64,000 nucleotides of DNA from Lingula anatina. Its lineage: Eukaryota > Brachiopoda > Lingulata > Lingulida > Lingulidae. The stretch lies in assembly GCF_001039355.2 (NCBI RefSeq), contig NW_019775404.1, positions 79,188 through 143,187 on the forward strand, read 5' to 3'. A program made the translations under genes and the position numbers. The notes beneath the pieces were generated by a model. It was not told the DNA's origin, ran no database searches, and worked only from the letters and a program-made list of their open reading frames with translations. Positions 37,119 to 50,639 of the stretch are shown in pieces (the first letter of the stretch is position 1; every line of letters begins with the position of its first letter).

Positions 37119-40100
37119 ATGAAACCAGCCAGTGGCAACAGTTATAGCAAGGGAACACCCCTGAAAATTCTTAACAAGGGACCAGATTACTTCAGGGAGC
37201 GAGTGATGAAAAGATCATCAGGTAAAAACAGATTTATATTACAGTTATTTTAGTAATTTATAGTAAAGTGTAAAAGTTAAAAGGTATTGTCACATCCATT
37301 TAAATGGTGACTAATCTATGAGAGGTGTTTGAAATACATGTAAATACACTATTGAATTCGCCATGATGTAATGTGCATTTGTTTAGTATGGGTGGGATTT
37401 GTATTAATTTGATCTTCACCCCTGACCCTGTAGTATTGCACAAAGCACATCTAATCTGTGGATCAATGTATTGTGCTGTGCAATATCAGTCCAAGTCTGG
37501 TACAAGGGACCACCATCACTGAGTCATCCTCTTCTATGAGAAAATGAAAGCTGTGTCACTATTGCTGGGAACATATTAATTTATTTTAAATAACTGTTTT
37601 CTATGAATTAAAAAAAATGAGAAAGATGCAATCAAATATTCAACTTATGTAATTAGCATTATTATCTATTATCTATTATTATTATTATTATTATTTGTTG
37701 CAAAAAATAATCTTCAGTATGTGGCAAATATTGAACTTCCTTACATACACTGTAACTACTTATGATTTATATCTAGAATCTTAGTAGAATGTGTTACAAT
37801 GGTTCTTGTGGTTGTCAAAAATGGATAATGTGTATATGATGGTTTATAAGAACTGGCATATGCAAATGTTTCTTACTTTTGCTAAAAATGCTGAACAAGT
37901 TTGGGGGGCTAATACCTCACTGTCTAACACGAACATGCAGCTGTAGTTTTGATAGGTTCAGCCAGCTGAGCATGAGGTAATGTAATTGGATTGAAGAAAG
38001 CATTTGAATAATAGCCACAGAGATGTCACGTAATGCACCCTATGACGAGTGATTTTGTTTTTTATGAATTTTTATTTAATATTTATTTTAATTTTTCTTC
38101 AAATGAATTATAGTTGTGTTTTATTTCTATATTTTGTTTTCAAGTTTAAAAAAGAAAAATTAAATATTTCTTACTCCTTTTTTTATCAAAAAGAATAAAA
38201 ACACTACAAGTTTTTTTTCTGTTCTAAGCATGATTAATTACCATGACAATTAGTGTTTATTATGAACAACAAATGCAAATAAGTATTGATGGTTAACAGT
38301 AGTACTGTAATATATTCTGACCAGCATGAGATTTGCTATCACTTATTTAATGGATTCAATAATAGTACAGTGTAGCATTTATTTTGGTCCTCCCAATGAA
38401 AGCTCCATCAAGTCCTGTTTCCAGTCACATTAAACTTTTGTCTAATTAAGATTAGATAAAGATTATACCACTAGAGGGAGTCATAAGTATAAAAAAGGTA
38501 TGAGACTAAATAATCTTCAGTGGTGAGGACAGGGGACATTTTCACAAAAAAACTATATCCCCAAAATTGGTCTTACCTTTTTGACCAGATTTTTTGTGGA
38601 TTTTGACCCAAGATGAATAAACAACTTGTCTAGTTAAGGTAATATTAATCCTGTATTATAACAAGAAAGACACTGCTCCCATCTGCTAATACTTCGTTTA
38701 TTTAATTAGTGGACTACAATGGATTTATATTAAACTGAAGTAGACCAAATTTTTGGTCTAAAAATTAAAACCAGTTTCTGGGCTGATATACTTAAATGAA
38801 GCAGGCCCCAGGGCAAAAGAGGGATTGGATCGGCAGATCAGTGTCCATGTAAAGGGGGTCCAAAATGACTGGAAGCACAACTTTTTATAGGTATACAGCT
38901 CGTTAACTTGTCATTGTCTCATGTGTGTTGTTAAGGCCGTCAGGTGTGTCCTGCATTTAACTCTGCCTGGTTAAGGCAAGTTCATGTGTCATATCTAGAG
39001 ATAATGCATAGTGGGATAAAGTTCAAGTTGATTATTATAAATGCAGTCAAAATAGATGTTGTGAACCAGTCAAATAATGGAATTATGGGTGTTATCATAT
39101 TTTTAACTTGTAGGTAAGTACCCTTGCCCTAGAAAGTAACGAATTACCAGCTTTGTGAAGAAGGCTATACCAAATGAGTGCAATGTTAAGTGAAAGCTAA
39201 TAACAGTTTGGCTGATATATTAATGCTACAAGGGATTTCATAAACCCACAGCTGTTATTGTCAGAAATATGACTAGTCTTTAAAATTATTCCAAAAGGAT
39301 GATTACATACTGCAGTTAAGTTAATGGAGTGTGCAGCTGCTCACAGGGGGGATGGGGGGATGGCATCATGTCATTAATTAGGTATTCCAGTCAGGGATCA
39401 CATCACGGTCATAGCCTAGTTTGTGAGTCATTGATATACTGTTTATATCAGGTAAGGTTATGGCTGGTATAGTTGGTCATGTTGGCAGGGACTCTTGTAC
39501 CATAGATATGTAAGTTTCACCTACTTATATAATCGAAGAAGAAGAGGATTTATGAAATATTAGTCTGAAAAGAAATTTTATGAGTTCTACTTTTATTTAG
39601 TTTGAGGAACCTTGATATTGTGTGCATGCAAATTGAATGTACATGTGTATAATTATCAAACATTTTTTCATTGAAAATTACATTTTTAGCAATACCACTA
39701 GTTATTGAAAATTTGAAAAGTTATACATTTAGCTGTCTGTTGGAAATTCAGAGGGCTTGGATAATCTATTGATTTCAAAAGCACTTATTTGAACTGTTGG
39801 CAATTTAGCCTTGGTCATTTTGACAGCTTGATGCAAGTTTAATTAGATTGTGTAGTACAGAAATTGATGCTTACAAGTGCAGTAGAAGATTAGATGAGTG
39901 TTGCTTGGTAAGGGTGAATATTCTTAAGACTAATTTCCCCGGAGAAATTTGAGAAATTTCATAAACGTACCATCTGGACTGAGAATTTAGTTGTAGGTTA
40001 ACTGTTTTAGGCCTTAATTCAGGAAGCACTAAGTTGATTGCAATTCACTTATAAGTTTGTAGATGTAATCTCTCAGTTAACTGGTCCATGCCTTGCAATC

Positions 40101-43100
40101 AAGAATTTACTTTCCTGAAATATAAGGACTAACATAATTATGATAAAAGCAACTATGTCACAGCTTATGTCATTGAATTGTCTGTCATGTATCACAGTCA
40201 ACATTCATTATACGTGACAACTACCCACAACCTGACCAAGTATTTCCTGAGTGCTTCATTTTATATTTTTATTTATTTTTACGAAATATCATTATCATGA
40301 TCATTTTATATCGCATAATTTTATGGTACAATGTTAAGACTATTAAAATCAAGAACATATCCTAGAACCTCTGTAGCCTCTGGAAAAGGGCTCTTTCCAG
40401 AGGGCTCTTATTATTTTTAACACTGTTTTCTCTTAGGGACCATTCCCACAGATATTTGGATCCATCTATCTCCTTGGGGAGTCTCACTAAATTGCTATCA
40501 AACTAACCGGTTTAAACATCTGTCACACCTAGTAAAACTGTTAAGGGGTAATTATCTTTACCCCTTGCTAATTCGGTAGGTGTGACAGACATTTAAGCCT
40601 CTTGAGCTGATAGCAATTTAGCGTGAACCCCCAGGGAGTCAGGTCGATCCACATGGATCATTCTAAGTATGGGAACCCAGTCTTAGAGACCTGAGGAGAA
40701 GTTATACCAGAGACTTACTACTAAGAGGCACTCAGACAACTTGGGAATAGTCATTTCTGACTGCAAAAGAAACTAGACATATATTTTGTCATAGCTACAT
40801 AGCTTTTTATATATTTTGGGAACAAACAGACTTGTGGTTTGAAAACATCTTTGAATTCAAGACTAGGTCTAGTAATGGGATAGATTGTCAGTGAGAAATG
40901 ATAACATTCTTACAAGCTTTGATGGAATTGGAGCATTTGTGGTTGAGTGAACATTAACACAGATAGAATGCTGACAATGCTGCCATTTTCGCTGTTCACT
41001 GGTTTCAACCAGCAACTCAGATGACTTCTTTACAAAGACCGATATCTTTTTCATCATATTTAATACAGGAAAAGACCCAGCAGAGTGAAGCAGTATAAAA
41101 TTCACATTAAGTGCTCTTAGTACACAGGCACAGATGCTGTGTTTTATAATCAGGAATTCATGCTGCTGTAGTTGGTTCCTGGGTATACTAATGGCATCAT
41201 GTAATCTGGCATTCGAGTACTGTTATGTTAGCATTTAAGTATTTTTGTTTGTGGGACTTGATATAAAAAATAAACACAACTATTCTTTTTGTCTTTGACA
41301 TTCTTTAAGATGTCTGCCACTATATGATGTCAAGATCCAATTACACATTTTATGGGGCCTTTTCCTCCACATGGCTTAAACCAAGAGAACAGTTACAGCC
41401 ACACCTCTCTTCTTCTTAATTTGTGCAAATATATAGTTTTGAAGAGGAATTTTATCATTTTAAATTTTAGGATGCAATGAATGTAGGCTTTCTAAAAGGA
41501 AAATGGGGAGGTTTAAGAAAGCTTATTCCCCTCATACAGCTCCTTAAGATTGTTTTTATTGAACAATGAAAACAATTTTGTAGAATGAATCAGGAAGTTG
41601 GTATTTATCGCATGATAAAACTTGGCTTGAACATTGATTGCATTTAGTATATTTTTTGGTACAATTGATACCCGATACTTAATACTTTTTATTGCACTAT
41701 AACTTCTTTATAATCAGAATTGTTTAGTCTACATGGATGCCTGTTTTTAATGCCTAGTTCATTTCTTAGTACCAACAAACTTGGGACAAACATAATATCA
41801 AGTAACAGTATTTAAAGTAACTATGCAGTTCTAACAGATGTCAGAATTGCATTTCACAGATTGGAAGAAGTTGAGAACATCTCCAACAGTTAAAATACAG
41901 TCTATTTATGTATACTTACTGAATTCAATATAATGTTTCTACTTTTCATATTTATCTTGTAGTTATGTGATATCAGTTAATGGCTTAAATGGCTTCTTAA
42001 TCAGGTATGATGATGGTGCCAAGTAGATGTAAGAGTGCTGTTCAACTGCTGGAAGAAACAAAATCCCAGTATGTGAAAAGTACAACAGTTCTAGTCAACA
42101 AGCAGAAACCAAGGAATGCTGAAAATCTTCAAGTTGGAACCAGGTTTGTCTAATTTCTTATTATGGGATATATTTTTATTAAACATTTATTTACATTTTG
42201 TAAAGCGTTATTGGTCCTGTCATATGTTACTTCATCAAATGTTACGTATATCAAAGAAAAAAAACATTCAAAAAAATGTTTCAGAATCATCAGCAAATTA
42301 TTGATGCTCACCAAACTGTAGTGGAAAGAAGTCCTATTATAGAAACATTGGGTTACTAGGATCCCCCTTTTTCTTCATGCTGTTGCCCACATTTCCTGGA
42401 AAGAAGTCCTATTATAGAAACATTGGGTTACTAGGATCCCCCTTTTTCTTCATGCTGTTGCCCACATTTCCTTTATGAGTAATTTCAGTTTATGAAAAGG
42501 ATTTAGTATATATGTAGGGTTGGATAGTTTTTAATTGATGACCATCTCCTCTACTGCAATCCTACTAGGTAACAATACTGTATGTCTTTCTGGTATGACT
42601 AGACTAGTTGTACTGATAACTGTTTCCTTTTAAGACCCTATGTATTTTATTTGTGCATTTGACATTTTCTATTGCATTTAATTTGTTCATCAATCCCCAC
42701 ATTAATTCATAGGTATAATATGATGTAATTTGTTTAACTTAATGTCATACTACCAGCATGATAATGTGTCAACATATATTTCAAACCATAATGCTTCTTT
42801 TCATTATTTTGGATTCTAGATTGGATGAATGGGATTTCAGTCATAGTATTTAAAATATGCATTCATAACACACATCTAACTCTAAATATGGATACAAATA
42901 AGAATACAAATCATGAAATGGCCAAGAACTCTACTCAGCTGTCAACTGTCATGGGACTTGGTTCTAACAGATAATTTAATTTTCTTTGTGAATCTGCCAG
43001 AGCTAAATTTCAAATCTAATATAGCCCTCTCAAACGCAGAACATTTGTCAGATTTTTCTATAAGAAATTCTCAAATAATTTTTTTTGGGCATTTTTGAAA

Positions 43101-45778
43101 AAAAAAACAAATTTAAGCAATAATCAAGATGATTATTTTGTGTTTATGGTATATTTTTACATGTGTAGTTGATTCTGCAATGCTATTCATCATGGGAGAT
43201 ATCCTGTCCCCTTGACCAGGCTCACACATAAGAAAATGGCTATGTTCATAAAGTAAAGGACATGTTACTTGCATATACATGTATGGCAAGAATCAAGGGT
43301 GTCCTTTGTTGATTTACAATATTGTTAATATTGAAACTTGAATTCCATATCAGAATTAACACACTACTCTGCTACCAGACATTTATGTATTTGACATTGT
43401 TTCATGCAATTCTGTGGAGCACCTCATGTAATACAATTCAGATTGGAAGCAGATGTAGACATAATGTAATTATATACCTTCATTTACATTCCTCAAACAT
43501 GTGACTGCATGGGCTAGCTGTACAATCGCAGTAACAATGTAAAAGGTGTTATTTGATGGTAAATCAATATGGATGCTGCCAACTTGCATGTCAGGAAATG
43601 AGGTGTTTACACTTCAGGCACTCTTCATACAGGATCTGATTTACAATTTTTATTTGCTGGCAAAATTTTATGACATAGATGCATGGTGTACTTTTTGTTA
43701 AGCGATTTCAGTTTCTGAAAATTTTCATTAGTCTGTTGTATTTATTTTTCATTAAAGAAGTTGTAATAGTATAATATTCTTTTTCTTTCTTTGTTTTTCT
43801 TATATTATATATGCCAATTAACAAAGAGATAAAGAAATCATGGCACATAAGATTAAAAATGGTAAAATATTGAATAAAAATAAGTTTAAGGTATGTTTTT
43901 TTTTTTTAGAAATGAATACCTATTTTCAGATGTTTCATTAGGTGGACTTGATGTCTCAAGACATCAATTCAGATTTTTGGAATCCATACTAATGATAATG
44001 TAATAATATGAACAGTTTGGTAAAATTTGAAAATTATAGTTGGAAGAGTGGAAATGTGGGTAGAGAACACATATGTTGGGTCTACTTCAATTGTGAATTA
44101 ATAACAATTTACCCAAAGGCCACTTTTGCTGTGTTAAAATGTCAACTCAGTTACCATCAATCATTTGCAAAAGAATGTGTTTTTTTATTACTTAATCTAA
44201 GCCAAGATCCTGAATACAGCCATTTCTTTGTAAGAATACTCTTTAAATCAATAAGGTCCAGAAAAATCTACCATTAGACACTGCTTGATTGCCTTATCAA
44301 ATCAAGCTTAGGCCATGTGCACACAAGACTGCTCAGTTCCCTGAATAATGCTAACAGCTTATAATAGATGAACTTGTAACCTAGATAAAATCATTATTTT
44401 CAAGAGGTAAAAGAAAGAAACTAGCCTAGTTGCTAAAGGATACCACGCAAGGATGATTGCAGAAAATTGATTTCAGAGCATCTCTCAGGTTACTTCTTTC
44501 ACAATCAGCTTTCAGGCTGAGGGAAACATATTAGTCCCACAAGTCTGTTGGATCTAGTAATTTGTATTTCCTAAATATTGGTGCTATCATGGGATAAATA
44601 ATAGAGATTGTATATTGAATCTGCCACTGCTGACTCATATGTTTCTATTTCTCATTTTTGCATTTAGGCAGAAGAATTTAGCACCCCCCAGTGAATTGGA
44701 TGGTAAAAACAACATTGCTACCATTGATCGAGGACAGTTGCAGGCAGATGTTCTTTCCAATACAGCCACAGCTCAATGTAGGTCCAGCCCAAACTTTTCA
44801 GCGGCACATGTAAGAGGTTCTGCTGAACTTCATTGTAGACTGAAACTGCAAGGCCAAGAGTCCTGCTGCTCAGGACCAAATGCTCAGATTGCCAAAGATT
44901 TAGACAGTTTTACAGAGAGTTCCAGGGATCCAGTTGGTGACAGTCCCCCTCCTAAATCAGTCTTGTATAAAAGAACAAGGCAGCAAATTGGAGGCGATGC
45001 AAGTGCAATAATAGCTAGTAGTAATGGGGGAGCGACAGGCTCTGGACAGTCACCTTATTTTAAAAGAGCTCGTCAGCAGGATTCTGTCAATATTACTTCA
45101 CAGCAGCATAATCAAAAAATGAATTCTATTGATCGAAACAGTCAAACCAAGTCCAGTATTAAGTCTACTTCTTCTCGAGGTAGTACTGGACATGGATCAC
45201 CTCGAAGGATTGATGTCAGGCCTAAGATAACCATTCTGGAACCTGTCCATCTCGAGTCCTCCTCCCACCCTGTTCCCCAGAGTGGATGGAGAGATTACCG
45301 TGGCACAGCCAACTCATCAGATAATCAGTACACCACAGATGAGCAGAGCAGCTCACAGGGTGAAGGTACAGGAGATAGCATCGTACGCCTTCGTCCTAGA
45401 AGATACAGTATACAGCGTTCACGATCAGATCTCAGTCACAGGTTCAACCGAAATAGTAATGACTTCTCAGATATGAGCTCTCGGCTTTCTCGCACCAGTA
45501 CAGACTTGGAAAAGTTTTTCAATGAGATGGGATTGGAGGGTAGTGTCATTGGACCCATGCTGAAGTCACAGACTGAGTCAAAAGATGAATTACAGATTTT
45601 TGAGAGTGCCAGCTCTCTAGCTTCTCCTGCTAAATGGAGTGTATGCAGCGGCGATTCTCGACTGGACTTAGATGGCCGGGCAACCCCAACTTCAGTAGTG
45701 GAGAGAAATGCTAGGATAATAAAATGGCTTTGCAATGTGCGGAAGGCAAGGTCTAGAAGTACGTCAGAACTGGAATAG
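37119..45778 (+). CDS. FAM110: FAM110 family protein (3 coding exons, 450 aa)
   Basis: Exons: 37119-37221 (exon opens at 37075 after an acceptor), 42005-42143, 44668-45778; phases 1 and 2 close exactly to 1353 nt. Three blocks conserved with vertebrate FAM110A-D are present: an N-terminal KILNKGPDYFRERV, then SAVQLLEETKSQYVKSTTVL, and a C-terminal half with IQRSRSDLSHRFNR, STDLEKFFNEMGLEG and finally SVVERNARIIKWLCNVRKAR (423-442). The middle (about 100-300) is serine-rich low complexity, as in the family. FAM110 proteins localise to centrosomes and spindle poles and affect cell-cycle progression; no enzymatic motif is known. Met at 37119 gives an N-terminus of the family's usual length. Vertebrates have several paralogues; this cannot be tied to one. 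Intron 1 (4.8 kb) carries MITE copy 4. Confidence 0.92.
37222..42004 (+). other. FAM110 intron 1
   Basis: 4.8 kb, AT-rich. It contains an ATT microsatellite near 37665-37695 and a family A MITE at 40434-40687. A short stretch at 39350 is G-rich. I see no nested gene; a 78-codon minus-strand frame at 40869-41105 has no motif. Confidence 0.6.
40434..40687. mobile_element. MITE family A, copy 4 (FAM110 intron 1)
   Basis: Starts tagggaccattcccacagat and ends catgggaaacccagtctta-like (gtatgggaacccagtctta). It is very close to copy 2 (27.1 kb): shared ggtaattatctttacccct and cggtaggtgtgacagacattta. The right half carries gcgtgaacccccagggagtc, as in copies 3 and 5, so it looks mosaic. Confidence 0.9.
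42322..42472. repeat. Perfect 75-bp tandem duplication in FAM110 intron 2
   Basis: tggaaagaagtcctattata at 42322 recurs at 42397, and the two 75-bp units, ending in cccacatttcc, appear identical. Identity this high means a recent event or an assembly effect. Confidence 0.95.
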
Positions 45779-46783
45779 ACATTAACACTAGCTTACAATA
45801 TTGTATTAACAAGTTAGTATTGATCACAGAATGACAATAACCTTAAGGCAGTCAATCTCTTCAAAGAGGTTTCCTGGGATCCAGAACACCAATATTGACA
45901 CTTCAGCATTTTCAAGCCATGAAGTAAGATAATTGCATCCATTTAAATGATCTTGAAATAACAGATGATTGCATGAAATGTATGTTTATATCTGAAACTA
46001 TATGAAAGAACTCATGCAACAAAGTCATTTTTGGCGTAAAAATCAATGTTAATTGGTTTTGGGAGAAAGGTAGACCCAAGGAATTGCGTAGAAGAAAAAA
46101 AGGCAAAAAAGTAAAAATAAGTCTGACATAGGGTGCTGAAACACAGGAAAAAAAGTACAAGGTGTAAGTTATTTTCAATCTATAAAACTATACATACTGT
46201 GCAAAAAAAATTACATGTATGCTTTACAACCTGTGGAGTACCTTACTATTACCTTAATTATGATGACAGAGTAGTATTGCATTAATAATTTTAGACTGAT
46301 GTCTGTAAGAAGGCATAAAATTTTAAAGAAAGAATGAAAATTATGTGAACTATATGTACCTTCAAGAAATTTGCTGAAAACAGTAAACTAACCAGTGTAG
46401 CACTGTTCAGTGCAGTTGAAGATCAAATGAACAAATGTAATGGATAGGGAATTCCTAATTAAAATGACCATTTTGATTTGAACTTTACCTACCAGTGTCA
46501 ATTGTACATGCCCTTTCCATGTGAAAAGTTGCATTAAATACAATTTCTGATCAATTGTGCATGTATTCCACATAAATCTGACAAATTATTTGCCTTCTTT
46601 CTCCATTTGAAGCCTTTGTTTAAACTTGTATTTCAATTTTTCATGTGCAATAATCATATACCTTTAATCTAGGTTATGTATTACTTAACTGATTCTTACC
46701 TAGTTTAAATGTTTTTTTAAATTTATTATTTTTATTTTATTATTATTTTTTTCAAATTAACTCGCTTTTGCATCTTTTTTTTT

Positions 46784-48195
46784 AAAGATAGAGCAAGTTG
46801 CTTCTGAAATATTGGACAGGTAAAAGGCGCTTCTCATAAAGTTTTGATGAAATATGATGCCTCAGGCCAAAGCATAGGCCAACTGTTTAGTTCCATCAAT
46901 TTTTGAATGATATCACACAAATGATATATTATTTGCTCCCTCAATGTGACTAAATAAAAATTTCTGAACGAAATGCATTTGGTTGTTTTTGTCAATTTTT
47001 CCGTCACAACTATCGCAATGAGGAAGTCTAATGTGAAGTGCAAGCCACATCTAAACCTAATATAGAGGTGCAATTCACAGGCATGCTCTTTAAAATATTT
47101 AGTGCTATGATTGCAAACTATGTCTGATTATTTTAGGGTCCCATGTGAAGAAGTTTGTATCAAATTTTCACTGTCCTGGAACCATGATTTTAGAAAATAA
47201 TTCATTTTCTATCTCCAAAAAGGGAACATACGTTACTGTCAAAAATGCAAAGCGTTCAACTATGAAACGTTTTACTCACTTTGAAAATTCAGTCATCACT
47301 GGTTTTGTTCTTTGATTTATCTCCTACAAGTATAACGTTGTAAAGAGTTATAATAGTCTTCTGTATGGGGTCCGCCATATAGATAAACGTCCCAATAAAA
47401 TATTCGCCCCGATAGATACGTCTCTATACATACACGTCTCAATAGATTTACGTCTCGTTAAATTTACGTTCCGATAGATCCACCAACAGATTCCTATAAA
47501 CCCACGTATCTTTAGATCCAGGTACCGCTAGATCCATCTATCTGACATCGTAATCGGCTAAAAGGCCCATATCAACTTGCGTTGTTAAATTTAGAACACA
47601 TTTTTATGTTCNAAAAGATAGAGCAAGTTGCTTCTGAAATATTGGACAGGTAAAAGGCGCTTCTCATAAAGTTTTGATGAAATATGATGCCTCAGGCCAA
47701 AGCATAGGCCAACTGTTTAGTTCCATCAATTTTTGAATGATATCACACAAATGATATATTATTTGCTCCCTCAATGTGACTAAATAAAAATTTCTGAACG
47801 AAATGCATTTGGTTGTTTTTGTCAATTTTTCCGTCACAACTATCGCAATGAGGAAGTCTAATGTGAAGTGCAAGCCACATCCAAACCTAATATAGAGGTG
47901 CAATTCACAGGCATGCTCTTAAAAATATTTAGTGCTATGATTGCAAACTATGTCTTATTATTTTAGGGTCCCATGTGAAGAAGTTTGTATCAAATTTTCA
48001 CTGTCCTGGAACCATGATTTTAGAAAATAATTCATTTTCTATCCCCAAAAAGGGAACATACGTTACTGTCAAAAATGCAAAGCGTTCAACTATGAAACGT
48101 TTTACTCACTTTGAAAATTCAGTCATCACTGGTTTTGTTCTTTGATTTATCTCCTACAAGTATAACGTTGTAAAGAATTATAATAGTCTTCTGTA
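46784..48195. repeat. Near-identical 580-bp direct repeat with an 'n' at the junction
   Basis: Positions 46784-47363 and 47614-48195 are about 99% identical at an offset of 830; I count about six substitutions (for example ctaaacc / ccaaacc, atctcc / atcccc). A single n at 47612 stands just before the second copy. Confidence 0.95.
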
Positions 48196-48479
48196 TAGAG
48201 CTCTTTGAGCAACTTTAGTTTGCTTGTCACTGAATATTAAAAAAAGAAGAAAAAAAACAGGGAAAATACATCCTACCAACAGTAAGATAAGCATCAAATA
48301 AATTATTTTCCCCCTCGTGCTCCAAATATATCAGAAATGTCAAACTATAGAACTATCATTAAATCAAAATATATTTTTCGGTCAGCAAAAGAAGACATTG
48401 TTTTCTCTTGCACCAAGTACAGTACTTAAACAAAATGAAACATTTTTACAATTTTTCTAGGGAACATGCCTTACCCAGT

Positions 48480-48582
48480 ATATTATTATTATTATTATTA
48501 TTATTATATTATTATTATTATTTTATTTATTTTTTTATTATTATAATTTTTTATTTTTTTATTTTATTTTTTTTTTTTTTGA
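48480..48582. repeat. ATT/T-rich simple repeat
   Basis: Long runs of att followed by t-rich sequence. It creates a spurious leucine/tyrosine-rich open frame on the plus strand. Confidence 0.9.
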
Positions 48583-48799
48583 GACTTCAGCATGTGAAAT
48601 GCACCTCTATATTGGGTTTGGGTGATCAGTGTCTTTACAAGTCGAATGTGAGAGTACGTGTTGCCTTGATTAAAATCCCATTATTAAATGTTCTATTAAC
48701 TGTAATGAAAATGCCTAAATGTGGCCATTTAGAACGATAAATTAAAGAACACTTTGAAAGTTTGAAGATTAATTTTTTATAGCGTCATGTGCAAAAAAA

Positions 48800-49110
48800 T
48801 ATCTTATCACTGAGCAGATATTGAATTGTTTTTGATAAGCATTTGATTGTTGTCTTTTAATTATCCTCTGCGTAAACTGTTCACGAAACGTGAAGGCGAG
48901 TGTGTTAGAGTGTTGCGATTGTTGCGGTTTATGACCGAAAGCTTCTGCTGGTGCTAAGGTTTGTCTTGGCATCAGCGCCTGACGCGCCATCTTCAGGAGG
49001 TGACTTAGTTGCGTTATATTACACAACTACTGAGCAGTCGTCAGGCAGACTTCGACGCTGTGTGGCAAGGAGGAAGTGGTGTGGTCGTTTCGCGCACAGA
49101 ATGGCACAGG
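48800..49110 (+). other. Probable 5' noncoding exon of the ABCA gene
   Basis: A strong donor, atggcacag|gtaaga, ends the exon at 49110. The next acceptor (tttttcag) opens the first coding exon at 49869, 79 nt before the ATG. The 5' limit is not visible; GC content rises between about 48.88 and 49.1 kb, as expected near a start site. The exon ends in a short upstream ATG (49101). Confidence 0.45.
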
Positions 49111-49947
49111 TAAGAAAATGGCTCTGTATTCACTCATGCAGAGACTTTGACTAATGTCATAAATTACTTTTGCAAATTACTCACTGTTTTTTTTCTTTTT
49201 CTTTCTTTTTTTTCTTTTTGCTGAAACTCTCGTCTGTAGACCCACTCAAATAACATGTACATGTACCTCAGGTTTCATTTTGTACAGTATTTGAAAGGGC
49301 TGAAATTTTCTTTTTAAAACACCGAAGAAGTATTAAGGGGATTGTCAAACTAATTTAGTTGAAGAGCAGAGACATTGATTAATGTAATCACACAAATGAA
49401 TTTGGAAAAACACTGAAAACCAAAGATAAATTATTTATTATTTATTGGGGGAGGGGGCATGCCATATCAAATAAATAAATAAATCACATTCATCACGTGT
49501 TGCATGATTGTATCTTTAAGACATTTAGATCCTTCCACAACCCCACCCTTAAGGGAGCTAGGGTAGACTATAGTTATTTATTTCAGCTAAACTAATGTAT
49601 AAAGCCTAAATCATTTCTTTATTGTTTTTGTACATGCCTCAGACTTACGATTCACTGATAAAATTAAATTAAGGAGAAATGGTGCCTCTTCCAAAGGCAA
49701 AGTAGCACATATGAATGTGAGAATCTAGAATATTTCAGATTGTGCATTTTACACCTTTTGTTTGTGGGGAATATAATTTTGATGACACGTACCACGTATT
49801 AGGCAGTAGTAGGCAGAATTGTTTGAAGTACAGAAGCAAATACGGTACATGCATCTTTTCTTTTTCAGGTTCACAATAAAGACCTGCATGAACCAAACTG
49901 ATTTATAGAAGTATTGTAGGCATTGCAGTAACCACAGAAAACGCAAC

Positions 49948-50604
49948 ATGGTTGCAAGCTCAGGAAAGCAGTTCACTCTGCTTCTCTGGAAGAACTGGCT
50001 CATTCAAAAGCGCAAGGTGGCTGTGTCTTTTTTCGAAGTTCTTCTACCTGTGGTTTTCACTGCGCTGTTGATAGTCATACGGCTTTTGGTGTCCACCAGG
50101 GAAGAACTAACTACCTATTATCCTGCACAAAGTTTAAACACTACTCCTGAGTTTCAGTATCCACTCCAACTAAAGGCTCTAGCACTTTTAAAAGCCACTA
50201 ATGCAAGTGCTTCACTCCCGTACTGGTTTCCTCTCAGTGCTATTTCCTTTGGTGGGGGGCAGCCTGGGATAGTGGGAATAATTGGATACACACCAGACAC
50301 ACCTCTTATCAAGAGAATCATAGAGAGAAGTGCAGCATGGCTTGACAATAAAGTTGAAGGTAGGCATATGAACTCTGTACTGTAGTCTGTCAACATGTTG
50401 CTTGTTTAATCAGAACATTAACACACGTATACACCATCATAACTAACCTAATAAGATAAAGAAAGTCCTTTTTATGAATAAACCTGATTGCTCTTTAAAT
50501 GTGGCTATTTTAAATTTTTCAAACAGTTTATTTTCAACCACCATGATTTCCAGTAGACAAATATCATCATCATCATCACATTATTATTATTATTATTATT
50601 ATTA

Positions 50605-50639
<35 letters not shown>

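Larger units (their letters stand above)
45779..48800. other. FAM110 3' region and intergenic DNA up to the ABCA gene
   Basis: The first part is presumably FAM110 3'UTR; AATAAA occurs near 46945 but no end can be fixed. A duplicated block of about 580 bp (46784-47363 and 47614-48195), a degenerate short-unit repeat (47380-47540) and a T/ATT-rich run (48480-48580) fill most of the rest. No gene recognised. Confidence 0.6.

Noticed and set aside
46834-47903. Pair of nearly identical 79-codon minus-strand frames considered as a tandem gene pair
   Set aside because: They are one chance frame copied by the 580-bp duplication; no motif and no exon signals.
48408-48740. Leu/Tyr/Phe-rich frame of 110 codons
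   Set aside because: It is a product of the ATT/T simple repeat.
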